Assembly (NCBI GenBank): GCA_041751955.1
Contig: JBGSIB010000066.1
Span: 1 to 64,000 of the forward strand
Source: UBA2040 sp041751955
GTDB taxonomy: Bacteria > Bacteroidota > Bacteroidia > Flavobacteriales_D > Crocinitomicaceae
DNA length: 64,000 bases
Direction: 5' to 3'
Shown here: piece after piece, positions 8,838 through 17,565 of the stretch
Position numbering within the stretch: position 1 is the first letter of the stretch
How the letters are laid out: the number at the start of each line of letters is the position of its first letter
Translations under genes and position numbers: made by a program
Notes under the pieces: generated by a model
The model's input: only the letters and a program-made list of their open reading frames with translations
What the model was told of the DNA's origin: nothing
Databases searched by the model: none

Positions 8838-8876
8838 CTTAATGCTATCAAGTTTAAAAATGAAAAACACAATAAA

Positions 8877-10775
8877 ATGGGAAAAATAATTGGTATAGAT
8901 TTGGGAACTACCAACTCATGCGTATCTGTAATGGAAGGGAACGAGCCAGTAGTTATCGCGAATTCTGAAGGAAAAAGAACAACACCATCTGTTGTTGCAT
9001 TCGTGGAAGGTGGAGAGCGTAAAGTAGGTGACCCTGCAAAACGTCAAGCTATCACCAACCCGACAAAAACTGTCGCTTCTATCAAGCGTTTCATGGGACA
9101 TACTTATGATGAAGTAAAATCTGAAGGTGTTTCTTACGAAGTAGTTAAAGGAGATAACAACACGCCACGTGTGAAAATCGACGATAGAAACTATACGCCA
9201 CAAGAAATTTCAGCAATGATTTTGCAGAAAATGAAAAAAACGGCAGAAGACTATTTGGGAACAGAAGTTACAGAAGCTGTTGTTACAGTTACTGCTTACT
9301 TTAATGACTCGCAACGTCAAGCTACGAAAGAAGCTGGTGAAATTGCTGGTTTGACTATCAAAAGAATTATCAACGAGCCTACAGCAGCAGCTTTGGCTTA
9401 CGGATTAGATAAAAAAGGAATCGACCAAAAAATCGTAGTATTCGATTTCGGTGGTGGAACGCATGACGTTTCTATCTTGGAATTGGGTGACGGTGTTTTT
9501 GAAGTATTGTCGACAGACGGAGATACACACTTAGGTGGTGACGACGTAGACAACATCATCATCAACTGGTTGGCTGACGAATTTAAAAACGACGAAGGAA
9601 TTGACTTGCGTAAAGATCCAATGGCTTTGCAACGTTTGAAAGAAGCAGCGGAAAAAGCGAAAATTGAATTGTCTTCAACGACATCTTCTGAAATCAACTT
9701 GCCATACATCATGCCTGTTGACGGAGTGCCAAAACACTTGGTTAGAACTTTGCAAAGAGCGAAATTTGAGCAATTGATTGCTGAAATCGTTGAAAGAACT
9801 ATCGCACCTTGTCGTTCAGCTATGAAAAACGCAGGATTGACAAACAAAGATATCGACGAAGTAATTTTGGTTGGAGGTTCAACTCGTATTCCAGTTATTC
9901 AAGCAGCCGTTGAGAAATTCTTCGGAAAAGCGCCTTCAAAAGGTGTGAATCCAGACGAAGTAGTTGCTTTAGGAGCAGCGATTCAAGGAGGTGTTTTGAC
10001 AGGAGAAGTGAAAGATGTATTGTTGTTAGACGTTTGCCCGCTTTCTTTGGGTATCGAAACAATGGGCGGTGTTTTCACGAAATTGATCGAAGCGAACACA
10101 ACCATTCCAACGAAAAAATCAGAAGTATTCTCTACAGCATCAGATAGTCAACCATCGGTAGATATTCACGTATTGCAAGGAGAAAGAGCAATGGCAACGG
10201 ACAACAAGACTTTGGGTCGTTTCCAATTGACAGACATTCCACCTGCACAAAGAGGTGTTCCACAAATCGAGGTAACATTTGATATTGATGCCAACGGAAT
10301 CATGCACATTTCTGCAAAAGACAAAGGAACAGGAAAAGAACAATCGATTAAAATTGAAGCTTCTTCTGGACTTTCAGATGCGGACATTGAAAAAATGAAA
10401 GCAGAAGCTGCAGCACATGCTGACGAAGATGCGAAAAGAAGAGAAGAAGCAGACATGATCAACAAAGCGGATTCTTTGATTTTCCAAACGGAACGTCAAT
10501 TGAAAGAATACGGTGATAAAATTCCAGCCGACAAAAAACAACCTATCGAGGATGCGTTGACGGAATTGAAAACACAATTCGAAGCGAAAAACATGGGTAA
10601 TTTGCAAGCAGCAATGGACAAGTTAAACGAAGTGTTCCAAGCAGCTTCTCAAGAAATGTACAATGCAACTAACGAAAATGGTGGTGGTGCTGGAGAACCT
10701 ACGGGTGACGCTGGAGCAACTGCCGACGAAGAAGTTACAGACGTAGATTTCGAAGAAGTAGAAGACAAGAAATAA
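8877..10775 (+). CDS. dnaK: Hsp70 molecular chaperone DnaK
   Basis: ATP-driven cytoplasmic chaperone that works with DnaJ and GrpE. The protein is 632 residues, normal for the family. It starts MGKIIGIDLGTTNSCV (phosphate loop 1), has VFDFGGGTHDVSIL (about residues 190-203; most family members have T rather than H in this position) and VGGSTRIP (about 335-342), the substrate-binding domain with EVFSTA, and an acidic C-terminal tail ending EEVTDVDFEEVEDKK. dnaJ and grpE are not next to it. A hairpin terminator follows at 10802-10832. The leader carries its own unusual regulatory motifs. Confidence 0.98.
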   Translation: MGKIIGIDLGTTNSCVSVMEGNEPVVIANSEGKRTTPSVVAFVEGGERKVGDPAKRQAITNPTKTVASIKRFMGHTYDEVKSEGVSYEVVKGDNNTPRVKIDDRNYTPQEISAMILQKMKKTAEDYLGTEVTEAVVTVTAYFNDSQRQATKEAGEIAGLTIKRIINEPTAAALAYGLDKKGIDQKIVVFDFGGGTHDVSILELGDGVFEVLSTDGDTHLGGDDVDNIIINWLADEFKNDEGIDLRKDPMALQRLKEAAEKAKIELSSTTSSEINLPYIMPVDGVPKHLVRTLQRAKFEQLIAEIVERTIAPCRSAMKNAGLTNKDIDEVILVGGSTRIPVIQAAVEKFFGKAPSKGVNPDEVVALGAAIQGGVLTGEVKDVLLLDVCPLSLGIETMGGVFTKLIEANTTIPTKKSEVFSTASDSQPSVDIHVLQGERAMATDNKTLGRFQLTDIPPAQRGVPQIEVTFDIDANGIMHISAKDKGTGKEQSIKIEASSGLSDADIEKMKAEAAAHADEDAKRREEADMINKADSLIFQTERQLKEYGDKIPADKKQPIEDALTELKTQFEAKNMGNLQAAMDKLNEVFQAASQEMYNATNENGGGAGEPTGDAGATADEEVTDVDFEEVEDKK

Positions 10776-10801
10776 AGATTAAATACCTATTAATCAACAG
10801 G

Positions 10802-10832
10802 AAGGGCGTTACAATCAGTAGCGCCCTTTTTT
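10802..10832 (+). terminator. Rho-independent terminator after dnaK
   Basis: Stem AAGGGCG (10802-10808) pairs with CGCCCTT (10822-10828), followed by a run of six T (10827-10832). Confidence 0.8.
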
Positions 10833-10833
10833 G

Positions 10834-10865
10834 TTGGAGTTGACTAAGAAGTAGTCGTAACTTTA
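10834..10865 (+). promoter_or_regulatory. Putative promoter for the T9SS cargo gene at 10888
   Basis: TTG (10834-10836), a 21-base spacer, then TAACTTTA (10858-10865), one mismatch to the Bacteroidota consensus, placed 22 bp before the ATG and just after the dnaK terminator. Confidence 0.4.
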
Positions 10866-10887
10866 TTCAACTATAAAACCAATTATT

Positions 10888-12453
10888 ATGAAAGTTATAC
10901 TGCTTACAATGACGGCTTTTTGCAGCGCAATTGTCTTCTCACAAATTCTTGATTTTAATAATGTTCGTGCGCTCACAAATAACAACGGAATTTTATTTCA
11001 GGATGCAACTGCTTCTGGTCCAGCCTACGAAATACCAAAAGGTTCAGGAAATAATACAATGTACACAGCAGCACTTTGGTGCGCGGCAGTGGATGATACT
11101 GGCGGTATTCACTTAGCAGCTGCGCGATTCAATCAAAATGGTCAGGACTATTTCCAAGGTCCTTTTTCAACAACAAATTCTTATCAGGATGCCAATTATC
11201 AAGCGTCTTATGCTAATTCCTCTTGGACAGTTTCCAAAACTGAAATTCAAAGTCACATAGCCGGATACAATCAACCAGGTTACATTCTTACAGCAAACAT
11301 AGCAAACTGGCCAGGAAATGGAGTAGGAGGTCTCGGTTTGGCTCAAAATCTTGCTCCATTCGTTGACGTGAACAACAATGGTATTTATGAACCCATGCAA
11401 GGTGATTATCCAGATATTAGAGGTGATAAGGCAGTTTATAAAATTATGAATGACGCGTCGGGTGTGCACACGGAAACAGGAGGTTTAGCCTTAGGAATTG
11501 AAGTTCATACCATGTTATATCAATATGCCTCTACGGATTATTTAGACAATACCACTTTCATGCATGTTCGTGTATTCAATCGCAGTGCGGATGATTATGA
11601 CAATTTCAAATTAGCTCTTTTTGCTGATTTTGATTTAGGGAATCCAACCGATGATTTTATTGGTTGCGATAGCACTCAAAATTTAATGTATATCTACAAT
11701 GGTGATAATAATGACGAAAGCTCTGGACCAGCTTCAGGATATGGACTAAATCCACCTGCATTTGGTATCACAAGTTTGAACAAAGAAATGAAGCATTTTG
11801 GATTTTTCACCAATGGTGGTCCTTTTCCATATACCGATCCTATTTCAGCTGCACAATATCTTAATTTCATGAGTGGCATGTGGGCCAATGGAACACCTTG
11901 GACACACAATGGTATGACAGTCAATTTCATGCATCCAGGAAACCCAAATGACGCGAATACATGGAGTGAAGTCACCGATGCCAATCCTTCTGGAGATAGA
12001 AGAGGTGTGATGACTGTAGCCGATGAAAATTTGCCGTCAGGTGAATATGTATGTTATGACTTTGCTTTGCTTTATGCTAGAGATTTGAACAACAATAACC
12101 TGCTAAATGTAAACATTTTAATCAGTCAATCGGGAATAGCAAAAACTGATTTCGAAGCGGTCACCTGCTACAATTGTGATGTAGTCACGCTTGGGATGGA
12201 CGAAAACGTGAATGCATCTAAAGTTGCTCTGTTCCCCAACCCTTCTAACGGAGATTTCGTTCTTTCTTTTGGTGACGAAAATTTAACAGGAAAAATTATT
12301 GTAACGGATATGAGTGGTCGCGTTGTTCTACAGGAAGACCTTCATCGAGAAAATGTTAAAAAATTAAAACTGGACAACAAAACAGGAATTTATAACGTCT
12401 TACTATTAACTGACGAATTCACGGTTCATAAAAGACTAATCATAAACGAGTAA
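10888..12453 (+). CDS. T9SS type A sorting-domain secreted protein, function unknown
   Basis: 521-residue protein with a signal peptide (MKVILLTMTAFCSAIVFSQ). A large extracellular region with no recognised enzyme motif starts LDFNNVRALTNNNG and contains Asn/Asp-rich strands such as FVDVNNNGIYEPMQGDYPD, which looks like calcium binding. The C-terminal domain (about 445-521) is a type A sorting signal: LFPNPSNGDF, VTDMSGRVV, then a final hydrophobic strand ending HKRLIINE. Export by T9SS and attachment to or release from the surface follow from that domain. Single gene between two terminators. Substrate or ligand unknown. Confidence 0.8.
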   Translation: MKVILLTMTAFCSAIVFSQILDFNNVRALTNNNGILFQDATASGPAYEIPKGSGNNTMYTAALWCAAVDDTGGIHLAAARFNQNGQDYFQGPFSTTNSYQDANYQASYANSSWTVSKTEIQSHIAGYNQPGYILTANIANWPGNGVGGLGLAQNLAPFVDVNNNGIYEPMQGDYPDIRGDKAVYKIMNDASGVHTETGGLALGIEVHTMLYQYASTDYLDNTTFMHVRVFNRSADDYDNFKLALFADFDLGNPTDDFIGCDSTQNLMYIYNGDNNDESSGPASGYGLNPPAFGITSLNKEMKHFGFFTNGGPFPYTDPISAAQYLNFMSGMWANGTPWTHNGMTVNFMHPGNPNDANTWSEVTDANPSGDRRGVMTVADENLPSGEYVCYDFALLYARDLNNNNLLNVNILISQSGIAKTDFEAVTCYNCDVVTLGMDENVNASKVALFPNPSNGDFVLSFGDENLTGKIIVTDMSGRVVLQEDLHRENVKKLKLDNKTGIYNVLLLTDEFTVHKRLIINE

Positions 12454-12477
12454 CCTACGACTCGCAAAAACAAGAAT

Positions 12478-12515
12478 CCCGACTAGCAATTCATTTGTTA
12501 GCCGGGTTTTTTTTT
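12478..12515 (+). terminator. Rho-independent terminator
   Basis: CCCGACTAGCAA (12478-12489) pairs imperfectly with TTGTTAGCCGGG (12495-12506) and is followed by nine T. Confidence 0.75.
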
Positions 12516-12539
12516 GTAAAATAAAAAAGTTTGGAGAAT

Positions 12540-12572
12540 AAAAAAGCCTCAAAATCATGATAATCTTGAGGC
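12540..12572 (-). terminator. Rho-independent terminator of the esterase gene
   Basis: Read on the minus strand: GCCTCAA (12572-12566), loop, TTGAGGC (12552-12546), then six T (12545-12540). It sits 20 bp past the esterase stop codon. Confidence 0.7.
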
Positions 12573-12592
12573 TGCTAAAAAAACTCTAATTT

Positions 12593-13699
12593 CTATCGTA
12601 TCACCATGCGTTGAGAATTCCCATTCGCATCAGAAAGCAAGTAAACACCTGCATTCAAATTAAAATTCAATTCGTTTGCTCCAATTTTAATTCCAATTGT
12701 TGATATCAATGTTCCATCCATGCCATACAAAAACAATTCACCATTTTCTTTGGATTGAATAGTGAATTGGCCATTGCTCGGATTAGGAGAAATCATGAAA
12801 TTATTTTCTTCTACTAAATTTTCTAAACTCGCCGTAGCTGGATTAGGGTGTTGCCATTGCAAAAAGAAGCGCCAAATTTCTTTCGCTTCAGTAATGTCAT
12901 TTACAGGCTCATACAAGTAAATATGATCCGCACCGTTAAATCGCCATAATTCAACAGAAGTCAAAGGGTCGCAATTATCGTAAACAAAACGGTCGACCGT
13001 TATGCCATCAGCCGCAGTATTTGGCATTTGGGTACTATCTGCTGTTGATGAGCAACCGTGAACATTTCTCCAAAATGTCATGGTTTCAGAAACCAAACTC
13101 AAACTTGGCAACGCTGTTCCAGCATAAGGAACTGTTCCGTCTGCTGTTCCGTGTAAATGAATCACTGGCGTTTTGTATGCAGGGGTACAACTTGAAATAT
13201 CACTAGTCGACATGGTTCCGGCCATCGGGCCGATTGCCGCAATTCTATTGTTCATTGCGCAAGCCAAATGGTGCGTCATGATTCCTCCCATGGAAAAGCC
13301 AGTAACATAAATTCTACTTGGAATAGCATTTTGTTCCAAAATCATTTTATCCATCATCTTGTGGAAAAATGTAATATCGTCAGCCGTGGAACTCGCCAAA
13401 GTACCATTATTCCAGGCTGTTTGTCCAAATGCATTTGGTAAACCGTCTGGATAGATGGCAATAATTCTAGCGGTATCAGATATTTGAGCGAAGCCAGCCA
13501 AAGTCATCTGTTGGGCATTTCCTCCTAAACCGTGCAAAATAAAAACAACAGGTAAATTCTCTGTAATTTGATAATTGGCAGGAAGATATTTGTAATAACT
13601 TCTCGTTGCACTACCAACGGTCATCGTATGCTGTGTCAACTGAGCGTTCACAGAAAGACTGCAAACCAAAGCGATTAAAACTGTAAAAAGTTGTTTCAT
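12593..13699 (-). CDS. Secreted alpha/beta-hydrolase esterase (PHB depolymerase/LpqC-like) with T9SS type A domain
   Basis: 368-residue exported esterase. Signal peptide at residues 1-19 (MKQLFTVLIALVCSLSVNA). The hydrolase domain (about 25-285) has the oxyanion motif HGLGGN, the nucleophile elbow GFSMGG (Ser about 135), the acid in HGTADGTVPY (about 183) and the His in GADHIYLY (about 259). This pattern is that of polyhydroxybutyrate depolymerase and feruloyl/acetylxylan esterases, so the substrate is probably a polyester or an acylated polysaccharide. The last 75 residues are a type A sorting domain (ISPNPSNGQF to QRMVIR). Start at 13699 is preferred over 13717 because it begins the signal peptide. 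Confidence 0.85.
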   Translation of the reverse strand: MKQLFTVLIALVCSLSVNAQLTQHTMTVGSATRSYYKYLPANYQITENLPVVFILHGLGGNAQQMTLAGFAQISDTARIIAIYPDGLPNAFGQTAWNNGTLASSTADDITFFHKMMDKMILEQNAIPSRIYVTGFSMGGIMTHHLACAMNNRIAAIGPMAGTMSTSDISSCTPAYKTPVIHLHGTADGTVPYAGTALPSLSLVSETMTFWRNVHGCSSTADSTQMPNTAADGITVDRFVYDNCDPLTSVELWRFNGADHIYLYEPVNDITEAKEIWRFFLQWQHPNPATASLENLVEENNFMISPNPSNGQFTIQSKENGELFLYGMDGTLISTIGIKIGANELNFNLNAGVYLLSDANGNSQRMVIR

Positions 13700-13788
13700 A
13701 GATAAGATTTTTATCAAAAATAGCCTTATTTCATTTGTTTTTCAAAAAGCGTTGACAATTTATTCAACTTTAGGTAAAACTATAAGCC

Positions 13789-13796
13789 TAGCTTTG
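13789..13796 (+). promoter_or_regulatory. -7 promoter element upstream of the PorV/PorQ-like gene
   Basis: TAGCTTTG, an exact TAnnTTTG match, 18 bp before the ATG at 13814. No TTG at the proper spacing. Confidence 0.3.
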
Positions 13797-13813
13797 TTAT
13801 TTTAGTGCGAGAA

Positions 13814-14620
13814 ATGAAATACAGTTTTTTACTTTTTATATGCATCCCGTTTTTCGGCACTACGCAAGGATGGATGCCTTCAGGAGCGCGCTCTGGTGGA
13901 ATGTTGAACTCTTCCATAACCTTGAGTGACGCGTGGTCGTATTTTCATAATCCTGGAGCGCTTGGAGAAGTTGAAAAATTTCAAGCGGGTGTTACCTACG
14001 AAAATCGTTTTCTTTTAAATGATTTGCAATCACAAGCATTGGCTGTTGCGGTTCCCACCAAGTTTGGCGTTTTCTCTTTAGGTGGATTCAATTATGGAAG
14101 TACAGAATTTAGAAATTTCCGAACGGGAATAGGTTACGCCATGAAGCTCGCAGACAATTTTTCGGCAGGTATTCAAATCAACTATCAAGGACTTCGTTTA
14201 CCAGAATATTACGGATCTTCGAGTACCGTAACTGGAGAAGTGGGCGTGCTTTTGAAAATTACAGATGAATGGAATTTTGGTGCTAGCATTTTTAATTTGG
14301 GTAGAAACAAACTATCTGATTTTAAGGATGATAGATACAATACGGTCATTCGAATTGGGACAAGTTTCTCTCCTTCTAAATTGATAAAAATTTCGGCTGA
14401 AATGTGGAAAGACATCGATGCGCCTGTTTCTATTCGTGGAGGCATTGAATATGAACCTTTCAAGAATTTCAATCTAAGAGCGGGGATAGGTTCTCAACCG
14501 ACTGCTTTCGCTTTTGGCTTCGGTTATCATTGGAAAGTCGTTCGATTTGATTTGTCAACAGCTTATCATCAAGTATTGGGATGGTCGCCACAGATTTCGT
14601 TTACTTACATTAAAAAATAA
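13814..14620 (+). CDS. Outer-membrane beta-barrel protein, PorV/PorQ-like
   Basis: 268-residue protein with a short signal peptide (MKYSFLLFICIPFFGTTQG) and a beta-barrel pattern throughout. The motif ARSGGMLNSSITLSDAWSYF, then HNPGALG, is the N-terminal hatch-like signature shared by PorV, PorQ and FadL-type barrels of Bacteroidota. It ends with alternating hydrophobic residues and a C-terminal aromatic strand (ISFTYIKK). It is shorter than true PorV (about 380), so I do not assign that name. A GTG at 13805 in frame is less likely than this ATG. It lies 3 bp before the HhH/barrel gene, suggesting the two proteins work together in the outer membrane. Confidence 0.75.
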   Translation: MKYSFLLFICIPFFGTTQGWMPSGARSGGMLNSSITLSDAWSYFHNPGALGEVEKFQAGVTYENRFLLNDLQSQALAVAVPTKFGVFSLGGFNYGSTEFRNFRTGIGYAMKLADNFSAGIQINYQGLRLPEYYGSSSTVTGEVGVLLKITDEWNFGASIFNLGRNKLSDFKDDRYNTVIRIGTSFSPSKLIKISAEMWKDIDAPVSIRGGIEYEPFKNFNLRAGIGSQPTAFAFGFGYHWKVVRFDLSTAYHQVLGWSPQISFTYIKK

Positions 14621-14623
14621 GAA

Positions 14624-16705
14624 ATGGCGTTTCGACGAATTCTCTTCTTTTTTGTTCTTTTGAGTGTTTCTCATGCAGTTATCGCTCAAGAACAAGAAAA
14701 AAGCGAGGTTATTCGCCAAAGAATTGAGTTTATTTCAGAGCAACTAGAAGACGAAAATCCAGATTTAACCAATCTTTTTGACCAATTATTCTATTACTAC
14801 GATCATCCGATTAACCTGAATAATACGAACGTCGATCAACTGAACGACTTGGGATTGCTCACAGACTTACAAATCAATGACCTTTTTCTTCATCTCAAGT
14901 TATTTGGTAAGTTAATTTCTATTTATGAAATTCAAAGTTTACCCTACTGGGACATGCAAACCATTCAAATGGTACTTCCTTTTATTCGTGTTGATGATAA
15001 ATTAGATAATTTGAATGTTACGCTGAAGGAAGCTTTGCAACAAGGAAAATTTGAATCGTACTTTCGTTATCAAACGATTCTAGAGGAGAAGAGTGCTTAT
15101 TCGGAGGTGCCAGACAGTGTTTTGCAGACGAGTAATAGCTATTACCAAGGAAACCCGGATCGCTATTATTCCAGACTTCGATTTTCGTATCGAACAAACT
15201 TGAGTGTTGGTGTAACTATGGAAAAAGATCCAGGTGAAGAATTTGCAGGCAAGGCGCAACCCTACGGTTTCGATTTCTTTTCAGTACACGCATTTTATAA
15301 AGGCGGAAAATATGTAAAAAGCGTGGCTTTAGGTGACTACCAAATTCAAATTGGTCAAGGATTGAATTTGTGGTCGGGTTACGCTTTTGGCAAAACAGCC
15401 GATGCCAGCAATATTAAAAGAAATGCCAATTCTCTTAAACCTTACACCTCCGTCGATGAAACTCGTTTCTTACGCGGTGCCGCAACGGAATTGGGCTATA
15501 AAGATTTTTCTTTGGTTCTTTTCGGAAGCCGAAAGTCAGTGGATGCAACGATTCTTGCTGACTCTCTGCTAGAAGAGCAGGAGTTTGTTTCGAGCATAAA
15601 TTTGTCGGGACTTCACCGAACGAATAGCGAAATAGCTAGAAAAAACAGCTTTGAAGAAACCATAGCTGGGGCCAATTTGAAATACCAAAAACGCAATTTT
15701 TCCCTCGGTATAGCTTCTGTTTATCAAGGTTATGACAAAGTATTCAGTAAAACGGTCGCTCCTTATAATCAATTCGATTTTAGAGGAAAAAACTTCATGA
15801 GTCACAGTTTGGATTATTCCTTTGTGGTCAGAAATTTCAGTTTCTTTGGGGAAAGTAGCATTGCATCGCACAGCAATAAAATGGCCAATCTACACGGTGT
15901 TTTGATAGCTTTGGATCCGCGAATAAGTTTGAGTGTTTTGTATCGTGATTATAACAGAGCGTATCAAACGATTTACAACAATGGCTTTTCCGAGGGAAGT
16001 AATACGCAAAATGAACGTGGTTTGTATTTTGGAGCAAGTATAAAATTGTCACCCGCTTGGACGCTTCAAACCTACGCGGATTATTTCTCTTTCCCTTGGA
16101 TGCGCTATTTGGTGGACGCACCGTCCAATGGGAGCGAGGTTTTGTTTCAACCCGTTTATCGTCCTAATAAAAAAATGGAATTGTATTTCCGTTTTCGCCA
16201 ACAAGTTAAATCGAGAAATAGTCGTTTTCAGGATGCAACGGTTACGGCAATCGAACCCATTACGCAACGCAATTATCGGATCAATTTCTCTTACAACGTA
16301 ACCGAAAGTGTGACCCTGAAATCTCGGGCGGAATGGACAACTTTGAATAGAGCGAGTAGTCCAAATGAGATGGGATTTGTTTTGTACCAAGATGTTCTCA
16401 TCCGTCCAAAAAAATGGCCAGTTGATTTTGCTATGCGCTACGCCTTTTTCGACACCGATAGCTACGACTCTCGTCTCTATGCTTTCGAATCCAATGCGCT
16501 TTATGTGTTTTCTGTTCCCGCTTATTTTTACAAAGGAACAAGAGCATACCTTCTCGTTCGTTATTCTTTCCTCCGAAAGTTCGATTTATGGGCAAGATAT
16601 GCTGTCAATTTATACACGAATCAAGATGCACTAGGTTCTGGTGCTGAGCAAATTTCAGGGAATAGAAAATCAGAATTGACGCTTCAGTTGAGGATGTCGC
16701 TATAG
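14624..16705 (+). CDS. Helix-hairpin-helix protein with C-terminal outer-membrane barrel
   Basis: 693-residue exported protein. The signal peptide ends near AVIAQ. Residues about 50-125 hold two helix-hairpin-helix-like units (INLNNTNVDQLNDLGLLTD; ISIYEIQSLPYWDMQTIQM), a ComEA-type motif. Residues about 180-693 alternate in the manner of a large beta-barrel and end with a typical barrel strand (SELTLQLRMSL). Proteins of this shape are common in Bacteroidota but their function is not established to my knowledge. A role in handling DNA at the outer membrane or as a structural partner of the upstream barrel is inference. Cotranscribed with the PorV/PorQ-like gene. Confidence 0.75.
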   Translation: MAFRRILFFFVLLSVSHAVIAQEQEKSEVIRQRIEFISEQLEDENPDLTNLFDQLFYYYDHPINLNNTNVDQLNDLGLLTDLQINDLFLHLKLFGKLISIYEIQSLPYWDMQTIQMVLPFIRVDDKLDNLNVTLKEALQQGKFESYFRYQTILEEKSAYSEVPDSVLQTSNSYYQGNPDRYYSRLRFSYRTNLSVGVTMEKDPGEEFAGKAQPYGFDFFSVHAFYKGGKYVKSVALGDYQIQIGQGLNLWSGYAFGKTADASNIKRNANSLKPYTSVDETRFLRGAATELGYKDFSLVLFGSRKSVDATILADSLLEEQEFVSSINLSGLHRTNSEIARKNSFEETIAGANLKYQKRNFSLGIASVYQGYDKVFSKTVAPYNQFDFRGKNFMSHSLDYSFVVRNFSFFGESSIASHSNKMANLHGVLIALDPRISLSVLYRDYNRAYQTIYNNGFSEGSNTQNERGLYFGASIKLSPAWTLQTYADYFSFPWMRYLVDAPSNGSEVLFQPVYRPNKKMELYFRFRQQVKSRNSRFQDATVTAIEPITQRNYRINFSYNVTESVTLKSRAEWTTLNRASSPNEMGFVLYQDVLIRPKKWPVDFAMRYAFFDTDSYDSRLYAFESNALYVFSVPAYFYKGTRAYLLVRYSFLRKFDLWARYAVNLYTNQDALGSGAEQISGNRKSELTLQLRMSL

Positions 16706-16766
16706 ATGGCTGCGGCTTTTGGGACGCTTCGCTTTAGCTTTTGGCTTATTTTTAGGCTACACCTGC

Positions 16767-16787
16767 TCTTCCCCAAAATGGGGGAGA
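16767..16787. repeat. G/C hairpin between convergent genes
   Basis: TCCCC, AAAAT, GGGGGA at about 16769-16785, in the gap between the HhH gene (+) and dnaX (-). It may terminate transcription. It resembles the CCCCC-N-GGGGG module at 8496 and 16845. Confidence 0.4.
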
Positions 16788-16844
16788 CTTTGATTCTGGC
16801 AACACCTTTTTTTTACAAACTGAATATCGAAGCTCGCATTCATT

Positions 16845-16874
16845 TCCCCCGTTGGAGGGGGATTAAGGGGGAGG
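16845..16874 (+). repeat. Third copy of the CCCCCnTTGGAGGGGG repeat
   Basis: TCCCCCGTTGGAGGGGG followed by ATTAAGGGGGAGGA, matching the copy at 8494-8525 in nearly every position. A further partial match (AAAGGGGAGGATGATCG) follows near 16908. The gap 16706-16939 otherwise holds nothing I would call a gene. Confidence 0.6.
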
Positions 16875-16939
16875 ATAGTGGGATTAAATGGGTAAATAAA
16901 ACGAATAAAGGGGAGGATGATCGAATAGAGTTATACGTT

Positions 16940-17557
16940 CTAATAATCAAAATCCAAATTGAACGAACTCTTGAACGAATGTAAATTCGGGTATTTGCGC
17001 GCTAGCGCCAAGAATTGATCTTTCGGGGAAAGGAACTGTTGTTCGGTGTCTTCGTTTTCGGTGATGAAACAATCCAGTTGGATATCGAAGTTTTTTAAAT
17101 GCGTTCTGAAAAAGTCGGTCATTTCTTGACGTGAGGCATCTATCATGCTCATTTGTACGGAATTATCCACTTCAATGCGAATAAGATTTCCTTCTGCAAT
17201 GATGGGATCTCTTTTGACCATTGCATTGTATAAAGTTTCTTTGGCCTGTTCCTTCGCTTGAAAAGCATATTGACGCCAATACATGCGCAGCTGATCGCTT
17301 GAAAAAGACTCTCTTGGCAAATCTTCATTGGGAATAACAACACTGTTTTCTTCCTCTTGTTGCAAGATTTGTTTGATACTTGGATGATTCGTTTTGAGCG
17401 TGCCCGTGGGCGTAACCATCGTTTTTAACTTCGTTTCAGGCGGGTCGTAAACGGGTCTTTGCGTTACATTGGGTTTGGCAATGGGCTTTGGCGCAACAAC
17501 ATCGCGGAGACTCTGACCTTTGAAAGGAATGATTTTAACCGGCTGGGTTAAGGATTT
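16940..17557 (-). CDS. dnaX: DNA polymerase III tau-specific C-terminal region (-1 frame continuation of dnaX)
   Basis: This frame continues dnaX after a -1 shift at the A10 run. It is open from the slip to the stop without interruption, about 205 codons. It starts with a Pro/Lys linker (PKPIAKPNVTQ). It then shows the conserved flavobacterial DnaX C-terminal fold (FSSDQLRMYWRQYAFQAKEQ; LIRIEVDNSVQ) and the terminal PKDQFLALARKYPNL and NLDFDY. No Met or start signal is needed at the beginning, and the nearest Met (17419) would drop the linker. Joined to the upstream frame, the product would be about 574 residues, a normal Bacteroidota tau length. The tau C-terminus is what contacts polymerase and helicase in known systems. 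Confidence 0.85.
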   Translation of the reverse strand, partial: KSLTQPVKIIPFKGQSLRDVVAPKPIAKPNVTQRPVYDPPETKLKTMVTPTGTLKTNHPSIKQILQQEEENSVVIPNEDLPRESFSSDQLRMYWRQYAFQAKEQAKETLYNAMVKRDPIIAEGNLIRIEVDNSVQMSMIDASRQEMTDFFRTHLKNFDIQLDCFITENEDTEQQFLSPKDQFLALARKYPNLHSFKSSFNLDFDY

Positions 17558-17565
17558 TTTTTTTC
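17535..17565 (-). promoter_or_regulatory. Putative dnaX recoding site: A10 slippery run plus hairpin
   Basis: On the minus strand the gene reads G, ten A (17564-17555), TCC, then the perfect hairpin TTAACC (17551-17546), loop CAGCC, GGTTAA (17540-17535). The zero-frame stop TAA (17550-17548) lies inside the left arm. In zero frame the end is GAA AAA AAA AAT CCT TAA. A -1 slip gives AAA AAA TCC TTA and opens the tau frame. A homopolymer A run can also cause transcriptional slippage, as known for Thermus dnaX. Confidence 0.65.

Larger units (their letters stand above)
8486..8876. other. Intergenic region: inverted G/C repeat, then dnaK regulatory region
   Basis: No open reading frame of interest. 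The left two thirds hold a pair of inverted CCCTTTGGAGGG-type repeats about 150 bp apart. The right third holds four TGTCAG/CTGACA motifs and a sigma-54-like box directly before dnaK. Each is listed separately. Confidence 0.6.

Noticed and set aside
13805..13813. GTG start three codons upstream for the PorV/PorQ-like gene
   Set aside because: The ATG at 13814 begins a normal signal peptide; the GTG adds three charged residues.
16706..16984. Open frame of 92 codons directly after the HhH gene
   Set aside because: It runs through the G/C repeat, has no protein family look and overlaps the end of dnaX on the other strand.
17419..17419. Independent start (Met at 17419) for the dnaX C-terminal frame
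   Set aside because: The same frame is open through the Pro/Lys linker back to the A10 run, and the protein matches the DnaX C-terminus, so a stand-alone gene is less likely than recoding.
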